Shown here piece by piece: positions 9,099 to 18,358 of a DNA stretch of 64,000 bases. Source of the stretch: Eubacterium sp. Its GTDB lineage: Bacteria > Bacillota > Clostridia > Oscillospirales > Acutalibacteraceae. The position numbers and the translations under genes were made by a program. Where the stretch lies: contig DVEP01000040.1 of the NCBI GenBank assembly GCA_015655975.1, forward strand, positions 31,986 to 95,985, given 5' to 3'. Below the pieces are notes generated by a model that was not told the DNA's origin, did no database searches, and worked only from the letters and a program-made list of their open reading frames with translations. Each line of letters begins with the position of its first letter. The stretch's first letter is position 1.

Positions 9099-10607
9099 AT
9101 GACAAATAATATAGCCATTGAACTTAAAGGTATAACAAAAACATTTGGTTCCGTAAAAGCGAACGACGGCGTAGATTTGACAGTAAGAAAAGGGGAAATA
9201 CTCGCTCTTTTAGGTGAAAACGGTTCCGGTAAAACAACGCTGATGAATATGATATCAGGGATATATCATCCGGACAGCGGTACAATCAAGGTTAACGGAA
9301 AAGAAGTAAGTATCAATTCTCCGAAAGACAGTTTTGATTTGGGTATCGGTATGGTACACCAGCACTTCAAACTTGTAGATGTTTTTTCTGCAAAAGAAAA
9401 TATTGAAATGGGTTACGCAAGTAAAAAGAATTTCAAAAAAGAGTTGCAGAGAATTTCCTCACTTTACGGCTTAACAACCGACGCTGACAAAATCGTCAGC
9501 AATATGTCGGTCAGCGAAAAGCAAACAGTCGAAATATTGAAAGTAATTTACAGGGGCGCTGAAATTCTTATTTTAGATGAGCCCACTGCTGTTTTGACTC
9601 CGCAGGAAACTAAAAGGCTTTTCAAAATTTTGCGCAATATGAGAGATAACGGTTGTGCTATTATCATCATTACTCATAAATTAAATGAAGTTCTTGAAAT
9701 CAGTGACAGAGTAACTATTTTACGAAAAGGTAAAACAGTCGGTTCAGTTGTAACATCTCAAACAAATTCAAGTGAATTGACAAACTTAATGGTGGGCAGA
9801 AAAGTAGAACTTTCAATAGAAAGACCTGAAACGGAAAAAGTCGATGAGTTTTTTGAAGTACATCATTTAACTGTTAAAAACGGCGATACAGTAGCCCTCA
9901 AAAATATCAGTTTCGATATCAGGGGCGGAGAGATACTCGGTGTTGCAGGTGTTGCAGGAAGCGGTCAAAAAGAACTTTGTGAAACAATCGCAGGTTTACA
10001 AAAGGCTGAAGAAGGAGCAATTCTTTTCAACAAAAAGAATATTATAGGCAACACTCCGTCCCAAATAATCAAACAGGGTATAAGCATGAGTTTCATTCCC
10101 GAGGATAGATTGGGTATGGGTCTTGTTGCTTCAATGGGCATGGTTGACAATCTGCTTTTGAAATCATACAACGCAAATAAAGGTATTTTTGTTGACAAAA
10201 AACCTGCAAAAGAACTTGCCGATAAACTTGTGAAAGAACTTGAAATTTCAACTCCGTCCGTAAATACACCTGTTAAAAATCTTTCAGGCGGAAATGTTCA
10301 AAAAGTGCTTTTAGGCAGAGAAATTAAAGCAAGTCCGCAGGTAATTGTTACTGCATATCCTGTCAGAGGACTTGATGTCAATTCTTCATATATAGTTTAC
10401 GATTTGCTGAATGAAGAAAAGAAACGCGGAGTAGCAGTTCTGTTTATAGGCGAAGATTTAGATGTTTTGCTTAGTTTGTGCGACAGAATTATGGTGCTTT
10501 GTCATGGCGAAATTACAGGTATTGTAGATGCTAAAAATGTTACAAAAGAACAAATCGGTTTGTTGATGGCGGGTCAAAAACAAGAGGAGGTGTTTGCAGA
10601 TGCATAA
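9099..10607 (+). CDS. Nucleoside ABC importer, double ATP-binding protein
   Basis: A 502-residue protein with two fused nucleotide-binding domains, as in the NupO/YufO/RbsA class. Domain 1 has Walker A GENGSGKTT (about residues 39-47), signature MSVSEKQ and Walker B ILILDEPTAVLTP. Domain 2 has the degenerate P-loop GVAGSGQKE usual for this class, a good signature LSGGNVQK and a Walker B-like VIVTAYPVRGLDV with Ala and Tyr where Asp/Glu would be expected. That asymmetry is normal in this family. It powers the importer formed with the BMP lipoprotein upstream and the two permeases downstream. Its stop overlaps the permease gene's ATG. Confidence 0.93.
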   Translation: MTNNIAIELKGITKTFGSVKANDGVDLTVRKGEILALLGENGSGKTTLMNMISGIYHPDSGTIKVNGKEVSINSPKDSFDLGIGMVHQHFKLVDVFSAKENIEMGYASKKNFKKELQRISSLYGLTTDADKIVSNMSVSEKQTVEILKVIYRGAEILILDEPTAVLTPQETKRLFKILRNMRDNGCAIIIITHKLNEVLEISDRVTILRKGKTVGSVVTSQTNSSELTNLMVGRKVELSIERPETEKVDEFFEVHHLTVKNGDTVALKNISFDIRGGEILGVAGVAGSGQKELCETIAGLQKAEEGAILFNKKNIIGNTPSQIIKQGISMSFIPEDRLGMGLVASMGMVDNLLLKSYNANKGIFVDKKPAKELADKLVKELEISTPSVNTPVKNLSGGNVQKVLLGREIKASPQVIVTAYPVRGLDVNSSYIVYDLLNEEKKRGVAVLFIGEDLDVLLSLCDRIMVLCHGEITGIVDAKNVTKEQIGLLMAGQKQEEVFADA

Positions 10608-11688
10608 AAAAACAAACAATATGCCTTTGCATTTGGCAAAGCGTGTAAATATGTCAAATAGTTCAAAAATAATTTTAAGAATTGCGTCTGTTTTACTTGC
10701 ACTTGTTATAGGCGGAATATTTATAGCGATTTTAGGGTTCAATCCTTTTGAGGCGTATAAATCAATCATTGACGGATGTTTTAGGTCGAAGATTTCATTT
10801 CAATCAACGGTTTCTTTATGGATACCTTTAGTAATAACATCTTTAGGTCTTTCATTTGCATTTAAAATGAAGTTTTGGAACATCGGCGCTGAAGGTCAAA
10901 TAATGATGGGTGGTATTTTTTCCTGCTTTTTTGCGCTGAATTGCTCTGATTGGCCTAAAGTAATTCTTATTCCGGTTATGTTTATTGCAGGTGCGATAGG
11001 CGGCGGTATTTTTGCACTAATTCCCGCACTGTTTAAAGTTAAATTCGGTACTAACGAAACGCTTTTTACTTTGATGCTGAACTATGTAGCGCAATATTTG
11101 ATTGCATTTTTAATCTCGGGACCTTGGAAAAGAACACAGGGTTTTGCAAGTATCGGCTCGTTTGACGAAAATGTATTTTTACCGAAAGTTTTCGGAGTCC
11201 ATATCGGTTGGATTATAGCAGTTTTGTTGATTGTGTTTGTTTATGTTTATTTGACATATACAAAACGAGGATATGAAATATCTGTTGTCGGAGAAAGTCA
11301 GGAAACTGCAAGATATTCAGGAATGAATGTTAAGAAAATTATCGTCAGAACTATGTTTATAAGCGGTGCAATTTGCGGTATCGTAGGTATGGTGCAGTCA
11401 ACAGGATACGACCACACTTTGACAACAGGTATTACAGGCGGCGTAGGTTGGACGGGTATCATCATAGCGTGGTTATCACAACTTAACCCTATCATCATTT
11501 CTGTTGTTTCTGCTTTCTTTGCTATTTTGGAAAAAGGAAGCAGCAATATGCAAACTGCAATCGGAATATCGGCCTATGCTGCCGATGTTCTTCAAGGAAT
11601 TATTCTGTTTTTTGTTCTCGGCAGTGAATTCTTTATCAATTATAAAATAACTATCAGTTCATCAAAAAGCAAGAAAGGAGCAAAATGA
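10600..11688 (+). CDS. Nucleoside ABC importer permease 1
   Basis: A multi-span permease of the BPD_transp_2 class (NupP/YufP type), with about nine hydrophobic segments after a short basic N terminus. The EAA-like region includes NIGAEGQIMMGG, the hallmark of this permease family. The ATG at 10600 has AGGAGG nine bases upstream. A TTG two codons earlier (10594) is too close to that site. The gene overlaps the ATPase stop by eight bases and the next permease start by four, so the four transporter parts are tightly coupled. Confidence 0.92.
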   Translation: MHKKTNNMPLHLAKRVNMSNSSKIILRIASVLLALVIGGIFIAILGFNPFEAYKSIIDGCFRSKISFQSTVSLWIPLVITSLGLSFAFKMKFWNIGAEGQIMMGGIFSCFFALNCSDWPKVILIPVMFIAGAIGGGIFALIPALFKVKFGTNETLFTLMLNYVAQYLIAFLISGPWKRTQGFASIGSFDENVFLPKVFGVHIGWIIAVLLIVFVYVYLTYTKRGYEISVVGESQETARYSGMNVKKIIVRTMFISGAICGIVGMVQSTGYDHTLTTGITGGVGWTGIIIAWLSQLNPIIISVVSAFFAILEKGSSNMQTAIGISAYAADVLQGIILFFVLGSEFFINYKITISSSKSKKGAK

Positions 11689-12647
11689 TTATGGAAACTT
11701 TTGTGAATTTTTTATGCGCATCTATAATTTCTGCTGCTCCGCTTTTGTTTGCAACAGTCGGCGAAATTTTAACTGAAAAAACAGGAAGTTTAAATCTCGG
11801 CGTTGAAGGTTTGATGTGGATGGGTTCGTTTATCGGCTTTTTCACAGCGCTTCATACAAACAGTCTTTTCCTGGCTTTGCTTGCCGCATTTGTAGGTTGT
11901 ATGATTATTGACCTTATTTATGCATTTCTTACTGTTACGCTCAGAGCAAATCAAAATGTTACAGGTTTGACACTGACTATTTTCGGTATAGGTCTTGCAA
12001 AAGTTCTCGGAACAATAATGACAACTGCTGAGGGCGGAGCACCGAAACTTTCTGAAGAATTTGTTTCTAAAACAGGCAGTCTGTCTATATCCGCTTTTAA
12101 AGACATACCGTTACTTAACGAGTTTTTTAACAAAATGAATATACTTGTTTTTCTCGCTATTGCAATAGCAATCATTTGTTTTGTTTTTCTTAAAAAATCA
12201 AAATACGGTCTCAATTTAAGAGCAGTCGGTGAAAATCCCGGTGCAGCGGACGCGGCAGGAATAAATGTAACTTTTTATAAATATATTAATATCATTGTCG
12301 GCGGCGGTATTTGCGGTCTCGGCGGTGCATATATGGCTTTCATCTCTGCTAACGGCAGTTGGCAGGAAGGCGGTATTGTTAACGGTACAGGCTGGATAGC
12401 AGTTGCGCTTGTTATTTTTGCAAGTTGGTCTCCTCTTGTTGCCGTACTCGGCTCATTTGTCTTCGGTGCTTTCCAGACTTTACAATACTATGTTCCGTCA
12501 GATGTTATTAAAATTCCAATCGACATATATTCTATGCTGCCGTTTTTACTGACAGCGATAGTGCTCGTATTTTCATCTATGAGAAAGAAGAAAAATTCAA
12601 ATCAACCAAAGCATCTCGGTCTTAATTATTACAGAGAAGAACGATAA
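11685..12647 (+). CDS. Nucleoside ABC importer permease 2
   Basis: A 320-residue permease of the same class as its upstream partner (NupQ/YufQ type). It starts FVNFLCASIISAAPLLFATVGEILTEKTGSLNLGVEGLMWMG, here paraphrased: a first membrane span followed by the conserved NLGVEGLM loop. About eight hydrophobic segments are visible, and LRAVGENPGAADAAGIN is the conserved cytoplasmic coupling region. It pairs with permease 1 as a heterodimer. AAAGGAG precedes the overlapping ATG. The next gene is only 18 nt downstream. Confidence 0.92.
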   Translation: MIMETFVNFLCASIISAAPLLFATVGEILTEKTGSLNLGVEGLMWMGSFIGFFTALHTNSLFLALLAAFVGCMIIDLIYAFLTVTLRANQNVTGLTLTIFGIGLAKVLGTIMTTAEGGAPKLSEEFVSKTGSLSISAFKDIPLLNEFFNKMNILVFLAIAIAIICFVFLKKSKYGLNLRAVGENPGAADAAGINVTFYKYINIIVGGGICGLGGAYMAFISANGSWQEGGIVNGTGWIAVALVIFASWSPLVAVLGSFVFGAFQTLQYYVPSDVIKIPIDIYSMLPFLLTAIVLVFSSMRKKKNSNQPKHLGLNYYREER

Positions 12648-12665
12648 ATTTCGGAGGATTTTATT

Positions 12666-14066
12666 ATGAATAATAATTATGATGTGATAATAATCGGCGC
12701 AGGCCCTTCAGGTATCTTTTGCGCTTATGAATTGAAAAGACAAAAGCCTGAAATTAAAGTTTTAATGATAGAAAAAGGTCGCTCTATTGAAAAAAGACAA
12801 TGTCCGAAAAGAGTTACTCAAAAGTGCGTAGGATGTAAACCTTGCTCCATTACAACAGGTTTTGCAGGAGCAGGCGCATTTTCAGACGGTAAACTTTCTT
12901 TATCGCCTGATGTCGGCGGAAATCTTCCTGAAATACTAGGATATGAAAATACACAAAAACTTCTTAAAGAAGCAGACGATGTGTATCTTAAATTCGGCGC
13001 AGATAAAAATGTTTACGGCGTTGATAAATTTAGAGAAATTGAAGAAATCAGAAGAAAAGCCATCAATGCTAACCTTAAATTAATCGAGTGTCCTATCAGA
13101 CATTTAGGCACAGAAGAAGGTTACAAAATTTACGCTAAACTTCAACATTTTCTTGAAGATGAAGGCGTGGATATGATTTTTAACACAATGGTTGAAGATA
13201 TCATTATTGAAGACGGTTGTGTTAAAGGTGTAAAAACCAAAGACGAAACATATTTGTGCTCGGAAATTGTTTCTGCTGTCGGCAGAGAGGGCGCAGAATG
13301 GCTTTCTAATTTGTGTTCACAACACAATATAGAAACAGAAGTCGGAACGGTCGATGTAGGCGTTAGGGTAGAAGTAAGAGATGAAGTTATGAAATTTTTA
13401 AATGAAAATCTCTACGAAGCAAAGCTTGTTTACCACACACCTACTTTTGACGATAAAGTAAGGACATTTTGCACAAATCCGTCAGGTGAAGTAGCAACCG
13501 AATACTATGATAACGGTTTGGCAGTTGTAAACGGTCATGCGTATAAATCAAAAGAGTTCAAAACTACAAACACTAACTTTGCGCTTCTTGTTTCTAAAAA
13601 GTTTACTAAACCGTTTAAATCTCCTATTGAGTACGGTAAACATATAGCGCAATTAAGCAATATGCTTTGTGACGGTAAAATTCTTGTTCAGACATACGGC
13701 GATTTTAAACGAGGCAGAAGAACAACTGAAGACAGACTTTACAGAAATAATATTATGCCTACTTTAAAAGACGCTGTACCCGGCGACCTTTCACTTGTAT
13801 TTCCTCACAGAATTATGGTTGATATCGCTGAAATGCTTGAGGCACTTGATAAAGTAACTCCGGGTATTGCAAGCGACGAAACTTTACTCTACGGTGTTGA
13901 AGTTAAATTCTATTCAAACAAAGTTGTTGTTGACAGAGATTTTGAAACAAGCATTAAAGGTTTGAGAGCAGTCGGAGACGGCGCTTCGGTAACAAGAGGT
14001 CTTATGCAGGCGTCTGCAAACGGAATAAGCGTTGCAAGAAGTATTTTAGCAAAGGAAAATAAGTAA
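12666..14066 (+). CDS. FAD-dependent dehydrogenase, COG2509 type
   Basis: A 466-residue flavoprotein of the uncharacterised FAD-dependent dehydrogenase group COG2509. The dinucleotide-binding motif IIGAGPSGIFCAYEL is at residues 9-23. A cysteine cluster around residues 40-60 (QCPKR, KCVGCKPC) precedes the GFAGAGAFSDGKL motif that marks this family. The C-terminal FAD motif is AVGDGASVTRGLMQAS. The substrate is unknown. It has a good ribosome site 18 nt after the permease gene, so it may be co-transcribed with the nucleoside transporter, but I see no pathway link. No terminator is visible before it. Confidence 0.85.
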   Translation: MNNNYDVIIIGAGPSGIFCAYELKRQKPEIKVLMIEKGRSIEKRQCPKRVTQKCVGCKPCSITTGFAGAGAFSDGKLSLSPDVGGNLPEILGYENTQKLLKEADDVYLKFGADKNVYGVDKFREIEEIRRKAINANLKLIECPIRHLGTEEGYKIYAKLQHFLEDEGVDMIFNTMVEDIIIEDGCVKGVKTKDETYLCSEIVSAVGREGAEWLSNLCSQHNIETEVGTVDVGVRVEVRDEVMKFLNENLYEAKLVYHTPTFDDKVRTFCTNPSGEVATEYYDNGLAVVNGHAYKSKEFKTTNTNFALLVSKKFTKPFKSPIEYGKHIAQLSNMLCDGKILVQTYGDFKRGRRTTEDRLYRNNIMPTLKDAVPGDLSLVFPHRIMVDIAEMLEALDKVTPGIASDETLLYGVEVKFYSNKVVVDRDFETSIKGLRAVGDGASVTRGLMQASANGISVARSILAKENK

Positions 14067-14109
14067 ATTAATTTTTTGTTAATATTGTAAACAAAGCGTT
14101 AACAAACCC

Positions 14110-14138
14110 TTGATATATACAATAATAATAATTATAAT
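14110..14138 (+). promoter_or_regulatory. Strong promoter of the yicC operon
   Basis: TTGATA at 14110-14115, a 17-nt spacer, and a consensus TATAAT at 14133-14138. The start site would be about 14145. It is the only obvious promoter for the yicC-remA-gmk-rpoZ-priA run. Confidence 0.75.
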
Positions 14139-14140
14139 TG

Positions 14141-14187
14141 GACTTGAAAAAACCGAAATTAAAAAAAGTTTTTTCAAGTCTTTTATT
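14141..14187 (+). terminator. Terminator-like hairpin at the yicC transcript start
   Basis: GACTTGAAAAAA (14141-14152) pairs perfectly with TTTTTTCAAGTC (14169-14180), followed by TTTTATT. It is probably the terminator of the COG2509 gene, since transcripts from upstream contain the full stem. Transcripts from the promoter at 14110-14138 would start inside its first arm and lose the outer GC-containing pairs. Confidence 0.7.
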
Positions 14188-14201
14188 ATGAGGTAAAAAA
14201 T

Positions 14202-15080
14202 ATGATTAAGTCTATGACAGGCTTCGGCAGAAGTTACGGCGAGGAAAACGGCTATAATATAACTGTCGAAATAAAATCTGTAAATCACAGATTTTTTGAA
14301 TTTTATTCAAGAGTCCCGAGACAATATGCTTTTTTAGAAGAAAAGTTAAAATCTTTTATAAATTCTAAAGTTGCAAGGGGAAAAATTGAATGTACTTTAA
14401 CAATAGAAAATTTGTCAGATGACTCTGTTGAAGTTCAGGTAAATAAACCGCTGGCAAAAGCGTATGCTGATTCGCTGAGAGAACTTTCAGTTGAGTTGGG
14501 TTTAAAAGAAGATTTCGGCTCTTCTTTAATTTCTCGTTTTCCCGAAGTTTTAAGCGTAACTAAGCAGGAAATTGATGAAGATTTGGTATGGCAAAGCGTA
14601 AAAATCGTTGCTGAAAATGCAGTAAATAAATTCATTTCAATGAGAGAAACCGAAGGCGAAAAATTAAAAGCAGATTTGCTTTTAAAGTGCGACCGTATTT
14701 TAGAGTGTGTTTCTTTTGTTGAAAGTCGTTCACCGCAGACTGTAAATGAATATCAGGAACGACTTTATCAAAAAATGAAAGAAGTTCTTGAGTCAACTGC
14801 TGTTGATGAACAGAGAATTTTGGCCGAAGCTGCAATCTATTCAGACAAAGTTGCCGTAGATGAAGAAACCGTTCGTCTTCGCAGTCATATAGACCAATTC
14901 AAAACATTTTTGGAAAGCGAAGAAGCAATAGGCAGAAAAATGGATTTTCTTGTTCAGGAAATGAACAGAGAAACTAATACTATCGGTTCAAAATGCAGTG
15001 ATGTTGAAATATCAAGAAAAGTTGTTGATATTAAGTCCGATATAGAAAAAATCAGAGAACAAATCCAAAATATTGAGTAA
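14202..15080 (+). CDS. yicC: YicC/YloC family endoribonuclease
   Basis: A 292-residue YicC/YloC protein. It opens with the invariant IKSMTGFGR motif and the EIKSVNHRFFEF segment. The C-terminal DUF1732 part contains FLVQEMNRETNTIGSK and ends in the usual DIEKIREQIQNIE. Family members are divalent-metal-dependent endoribonucleases acting in RNA turnover. GAGG precedes the ATG. It heads the run in the same order as B. subtilis yloC-ylzA-gmk, 12 nt before remA. Confidence 0.93.
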   Translation: MIKSMTGFGRSYGEENGYNITVEIKSVNHRFFEFYSRVPRQYAFLEEKLKSFINSKVARGKIECTLTIENLSDDSVEVQVNKPLAKAYADSLRELSVELGLKEDFGSSLISRFPEVLSVTKQEIDEDLVWQSVKIVAENAVNKFISMRETEGEKLKADLLLKCDRILECVSFVESRSPQTVNEYQERLYQKMKEVLESTAVDEQRILAEAAIYSDKVAVDEETVRLRSHIDQFKTFLESEEAIGRKMDFLVQEMNRETNTIGSKCSDVEISRKVVDIKSDIEKIREQIQNIE

Positions 15081-15092
15081 AAGGGCAAAAAT

Positions 15093-15341
15093 ATGAAGTT
15101 AATTAATATAGGATTCGGCAATTTAGTTAACGCTGAGCGTGTTATATCTGTATTAAGTCCTGAATCTGCTCCTGTTAAAAGAATAATTCAGGAAAGCAAA
15201 GCCAATTGTAAACTTATAGATGCCACTCACGGCAGAAAAACTATGAGTGTAATTGTTACAGATTCCGATAACACAATTCTCAGTTATCTTGATGTAAAAC
15301 AAATTGCCTCAAAATTCGGTATGGAGGACAGTGATGAATAA
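15093..15341 (+). CDS. remA: RemA-like DNA-binding regulator (DUF370)
   Basis: An 82-residue DUF370 protein. B. subtilis RemA activates biofilm matrix and osmoprotectant genes by wrapping DNA as an oligomeric ring. The family core is all present: INIGFGNLVNAERVISVLSPESAP, then DATHGRKTMSVIVTDS and a C-terminal helix. The position between yicC and gmk is the same as in Bacillus. Its stop overlaps the gmk start region by eight bases. Confidence 0.93.
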   Translation: MKLINIGFGNLVNAERVISVLSPESAPVKRIIQESKANCKLIDATHGRKTMSVIVTDSDNTILSYLDVKQIASKFGMEDSDE

Positions 15342-15903
15342 AGGAATGGTTGTTGTCATATCTGCTCCGAGCGGATGCGGAAAAGATACAGTAGTAAAAT
15401 CACTATGCAAAATCAGAAGTGATTGCCATATTTCAATTTCTGCTACTACAAGAAACAGGCGTTCGGCAGAAATAGACGGAAAAGATTATTTTTTCAAAAC
15501 AGTAGATGAATTTGAAGAAATGATTAGACAAAATGATTTTCTTGAATTTGCTAATTATAACGGTAACTATTACGGAACGCCGAAAAGCGAAGTTTTAAAA
15601 TCAGTTGAAAACGGTAAAGTTTGCATACTTGTAATTGAAACTATCGGCGCTGCAAAAATTATGAATATGTTGCCCGATTGTCTTTCCATCTTTTTGATGC
15701 CGCCAAGTCTTGAAGTGCTTGAGAAAAGACTTGTTGACAGAGGAACAGACAGTGAAGATTGTATTAAATCAAGAATGTTGATTGCTAATGATGAATTGAA
15801 AAAAGCGAACGACTACGATTATTGTGTTGTTAACGATATTCTTTCTGTTTGCGTAAATGAAATAGACAAAATTATTACAAATGAATTAAATAAAAGAAAT
15901 TAA
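15334..15903 (+). CDS. gmk: Guanylate kinase
   Basis: A 189-residue guanylate kinase that phosphorylates GMP to GDP. The P-loop is SAPSGCGKDT. The GMP-binding region has SISATTRNRR and the DYFF segment; FLEFANYNGNYYGTPKS is the conserved nucleotide-site segment. I start at ATG 15334, with GGAGG eight bases upstream. An in-frame ATG at 15304 would add ten residues that precede the family's usual start and lie inside remA. The enzyme links with xpt in purine salvage. Confidence 0.94.
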   Translation: MNKGMVVVISAPSGCGKDTVVKSLCKIRSDCHISISATTRNRRSAEIDGKDYFFKTVDEFEEMIRQNDFLEFANYNGNYYGTPKSEVLKSVENGKVCILVIETIGAAKIMNMLPDCLSIFLMPPSLEVLEKRLVDRGTDSEDCIKSRMLIANDELKKANDYDYCVVNDILSVCVNEIDKIITNELNKRN

Positions 15904-15915
15904 GAGGTATTTACT

Positions 15916-16134
15916 ATGTTCAATCCCGATTTAAAAGAATTATTAAAAAACACAAACAGCAGATATTCACTTGTTGTTGCAACTGCTAAAAGAGCGAGAC
16001 AGATACAAGATGAAGCTATTGAAAATGAAGTGATGCTTGACGAAAAAGTTGTTTCTTTAGCTATTGATGATTTGCACGACGGAAAATATATCGTTGAAGA
16101 GCCTGAAGAAATAAAAACTAAAAACAATGACTGA
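15916..16134 (+). CDS. rpoZ: RNA polymerase omega subunit
   Basis: A 72-residue omega subunit, which aids folding and assembly of the beta-prime subunit. Recognisable parts are the opening MFNPDLKELL, the SRYSLVVATAKRARQIQDEA helix, and VSLAIDDLHDGKY. It is normal length for Firmicutes. In B. subtilis coaBC lies between rpoZ and priA; here priA overlaps the rpoZ stop directly. Confidence 0.92.
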   Translation: MFNPDLKELLKNTNSRYSLVVATAKRARQIQDEAIENEVMLDEKVVSLAIDDLHDGKYIVEEPEEIKTKNND

Positions 16135-18349
16135 TAAAATTGCCGAAGTAGCAGTAGAAAACACTTTTTTCAGTTTTGGAGAAAATTTCAGTTATAAAAT
16201 ACCGCAAGATTTGTTAAGTGAAATTTTTCGCGGTTCGATTGTTGAAGTTCCGTTCGGCAGAAATAATCAAAAAAGATACGGTGTTGTATTGAATATTTTT
16301 GACGGCGATACATCGAAACTAAAAGAAATTTCAAGCGAAGTTGTCAACAGTGTTACTTTGTCCGACGAATTTTTACAGTTGTCAAAATGGATGAAGGAAA
16401 GATATTTTACTTCTGAATATGAGTGTTTGAAACTGATGTTTCCAAAAGGCTTTGGCAAAATAGGCGATGCAAGCGAAAGAATGGTCAGACTTAAAACTGA
16501 CTTTTCATATGATAAGCTGACAGTTAAACAAAAGTCGGTTGTCAATTTGTTGAATGATGTTGACAGCGCTTCCGTTTCGGAGATTAAACAGTTTTGTTCG
16601 GTAGGCGACAGCGTTCTTAAAACTTTGCAAAAAAACAATGTCGTTGAGTTTTTTGAAAAGGAAATTTACAGACAACCGTATTCATTAAATGAAAAATCTG
16701 TAAAAAGCAAAATAGAACTTTCAAAAAAGCAACAGTCGGTTTATGAAAAACTTTTAAAATTGTCAAAAAACGACAGTTTTAAAACCGCTTTACTTTTTGG
16801 AATTACAGGCAGTGGCAAAACTCAGGTTTATTTGAAACTTATAGACGATGTCATAAAAAGCGGAAAAGATGTCATTGTTATGGTGCCTGAAATTGCTCTG
16901 ACAGTTCAAACGATTTCCATTTTTATAAAAAGATACGGAAATCAAGTTGCGGTATTTCACAGCGGACTTTCACTCGGAGAAAGATTTGACGAGTACAAGA
17001 GAGTTGACAGAGGAGAAGCAAAAATTGCAATAGGTACGAGAAGTGCTGTTTTTGCACCCGTACACAATCTCGGTCTTATTGTTATAGATGAAGAACAAGA
17101 GTCAAGTTATAAGTCCGAAATGTCTCCTAAATACAATGCAAAAGATATTTCAAAGTTTAGATGCGCATATAACAAATGCTTATTGGTGTTAGCCTCTGCA
17201 ACACCAAGCGTTGAATCATACTCTCTTGCCACTGTCGGCAAATATGAGTTGTGCGAAATAGATGAGCGATACGGAAACTCTAAGTTACCTGAAGTGATAA
17301 CTGTCGATATGAAGAAAGAATACAAGAACAAAAACCTTTCTCCTATCAGTAATCAGTTGGCAGATTTGCTTAAAAGTAATTTTGAAAACGGTTTTCAGTC
17401 TATTTTGCTTATAAACAGACGAGGGTATAACACTTTTATTGCCTGTCAAGATTGCGGCCATGTTATAACCTGCCCAAATTGCAGTATTTCTCTCACATAT
17501 CACAGTGTTTCAAATCGTTTGCAGTGTCATTATTGCGGATATACTAAAAAATTGGATAACATTTGCCCCGAGTGTAACGGACACAATGTTCGCTATTCGG
17601 GTTACGGAACACAAAGAATAGAAGATGAGATAAAAGCTATACTTCCGAATGCAAATATTTTGCGAATGGACGCCGATACAACTTCAAAAAAGTTTTCACA
17701 CGAAAAATTGCTGAAAGATTTTGCAGAAAAGAAGTACGATATTATGGTCGGTACCCAAATGGTTGCAAAAGGTCTTGATTTTCCGGATGTTAAACTTGTC
17801 GGAATAGTAAATGCAGACAATTCACTTTACAGTGAGGAGTATAACGCATCCGAAAAATCTTTTGATTTAATGACTCAGGTCATCGGCAGAAGCGGCAGAA
17901 GTGATGAAAACGGTTTGGCTGTAATACAAACCATAAATCCGTTCAATCAAATTATCGAATATGCCGCAGAACAAGATTATAAATCATTTTTTGAAACTGA
18001 AATCGAATTAAGGCGAATGCTTACATATCCGCCGTTTTGCGATTTGATTACCATACTTTTTTTAGGAAAAGACGAACTCAATGTATCTCTTTGTGCAAAA
18101 TCTTTTTTTGACAAACTTGTTGAACTCAACACAAATGAGTATAAAGAAGAAAAAATCATTGTATTGGGACCGTCTCCGTCTAAAATTTCTAAAATCAACA
18201 ACGAATTTAGATACAATATGATAATTAAATGCAAAAATGATAAAAATATTAGAAAAATGATAACAGAAATTTTAAAATTTTGTAGTAAAATAAAAGAATA
18301 TAAAGATGTTTCGGTATCGGTAGATTTAAATCCTATCGGTATAAATTAG
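16127..18349 (+). CDS. priA: Primosomal replication restart helicase
   Basis: A 740-residue superfamily 2 3'-5' helicase that reloads the replisome at stalled forks. The N-terminal DNA-binding domain covers about residues 1-190. Walker A is GITGSGKTQ (about 225), and the Walker B box is VIDEEQ, where DEEH is usual. The zinc-binding domain has four CxxC pairs (CQDC, CPNC, CHYC, CPEC) at about 440-490. Helicase motif V-VI is TQVIGRSGRS. The gene overlaps rpoZ by eight bases. The start is set by the ATG at 16127 and homologous N-terminal layout. Confidence 0.93.
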   Translation: MTDKIAEVAVENTFFSFGENFSYKIPQDLLSEIFRGSIVEVPFGRNNQKRYGVVLNIFDGDTSKLKEISSEVVNSVTLSDEFLQLSKWMKERYFTSEYECLKLMFPKGFGKIGDASERMVRLKTDFSYDKLTVKQKSVVNLLNDVDSASVSEIKQFCSVGDSVLKTLQKNNVVEFFEKEIYRQPYSLNEKSVKSKIELSKKQQSVYEKLLKLSKNDSFKTALLFGITGSGKTQVYLKLIDDVIKSGKDVIVMVPEIALTVQTISIFIKRYGNQVAVFHSGLSLGERFDEYKRVDRGEAKIAIGTRSAVFAPVHNLGLIVIDEEQESSYKSEMSPKYNAKDISKFRCAYNKCLLVLASATPSVESYSLATVGKYELCEIDERYGNSKLPEVITVDMKKEYKNKNLSPISNQLADLLKSNFENGFQSILLINRRGYNTFIACQDCGHVITCPNCSISLTYHSVSNRLQCHYCGYTKKLDNICPECNGHNVRYSGYGTQRIEDEIKAILPNANILRMDADTTSKKFSHEKLLKDFAEKKYDIMVGTQMVAKGLDFPDVKLVGIVNADNSLYSEEYNASEKSFDLMTQVIGRSGRSDENGLAVIQTINPFNQIIEYAAEQDYKSFFETEIELRRMLTYPPFCDLITILFLGKDELNVSLCAKSFFDKLVELNTNEYKEEKIIVLGPSPSKISKINNEFRYNMIIKCKNDKNIRKMITEILKFCSKIKEYKDVSVSVDLNPIGIN

Positions 18350-18358
18350 GAGAATAAA

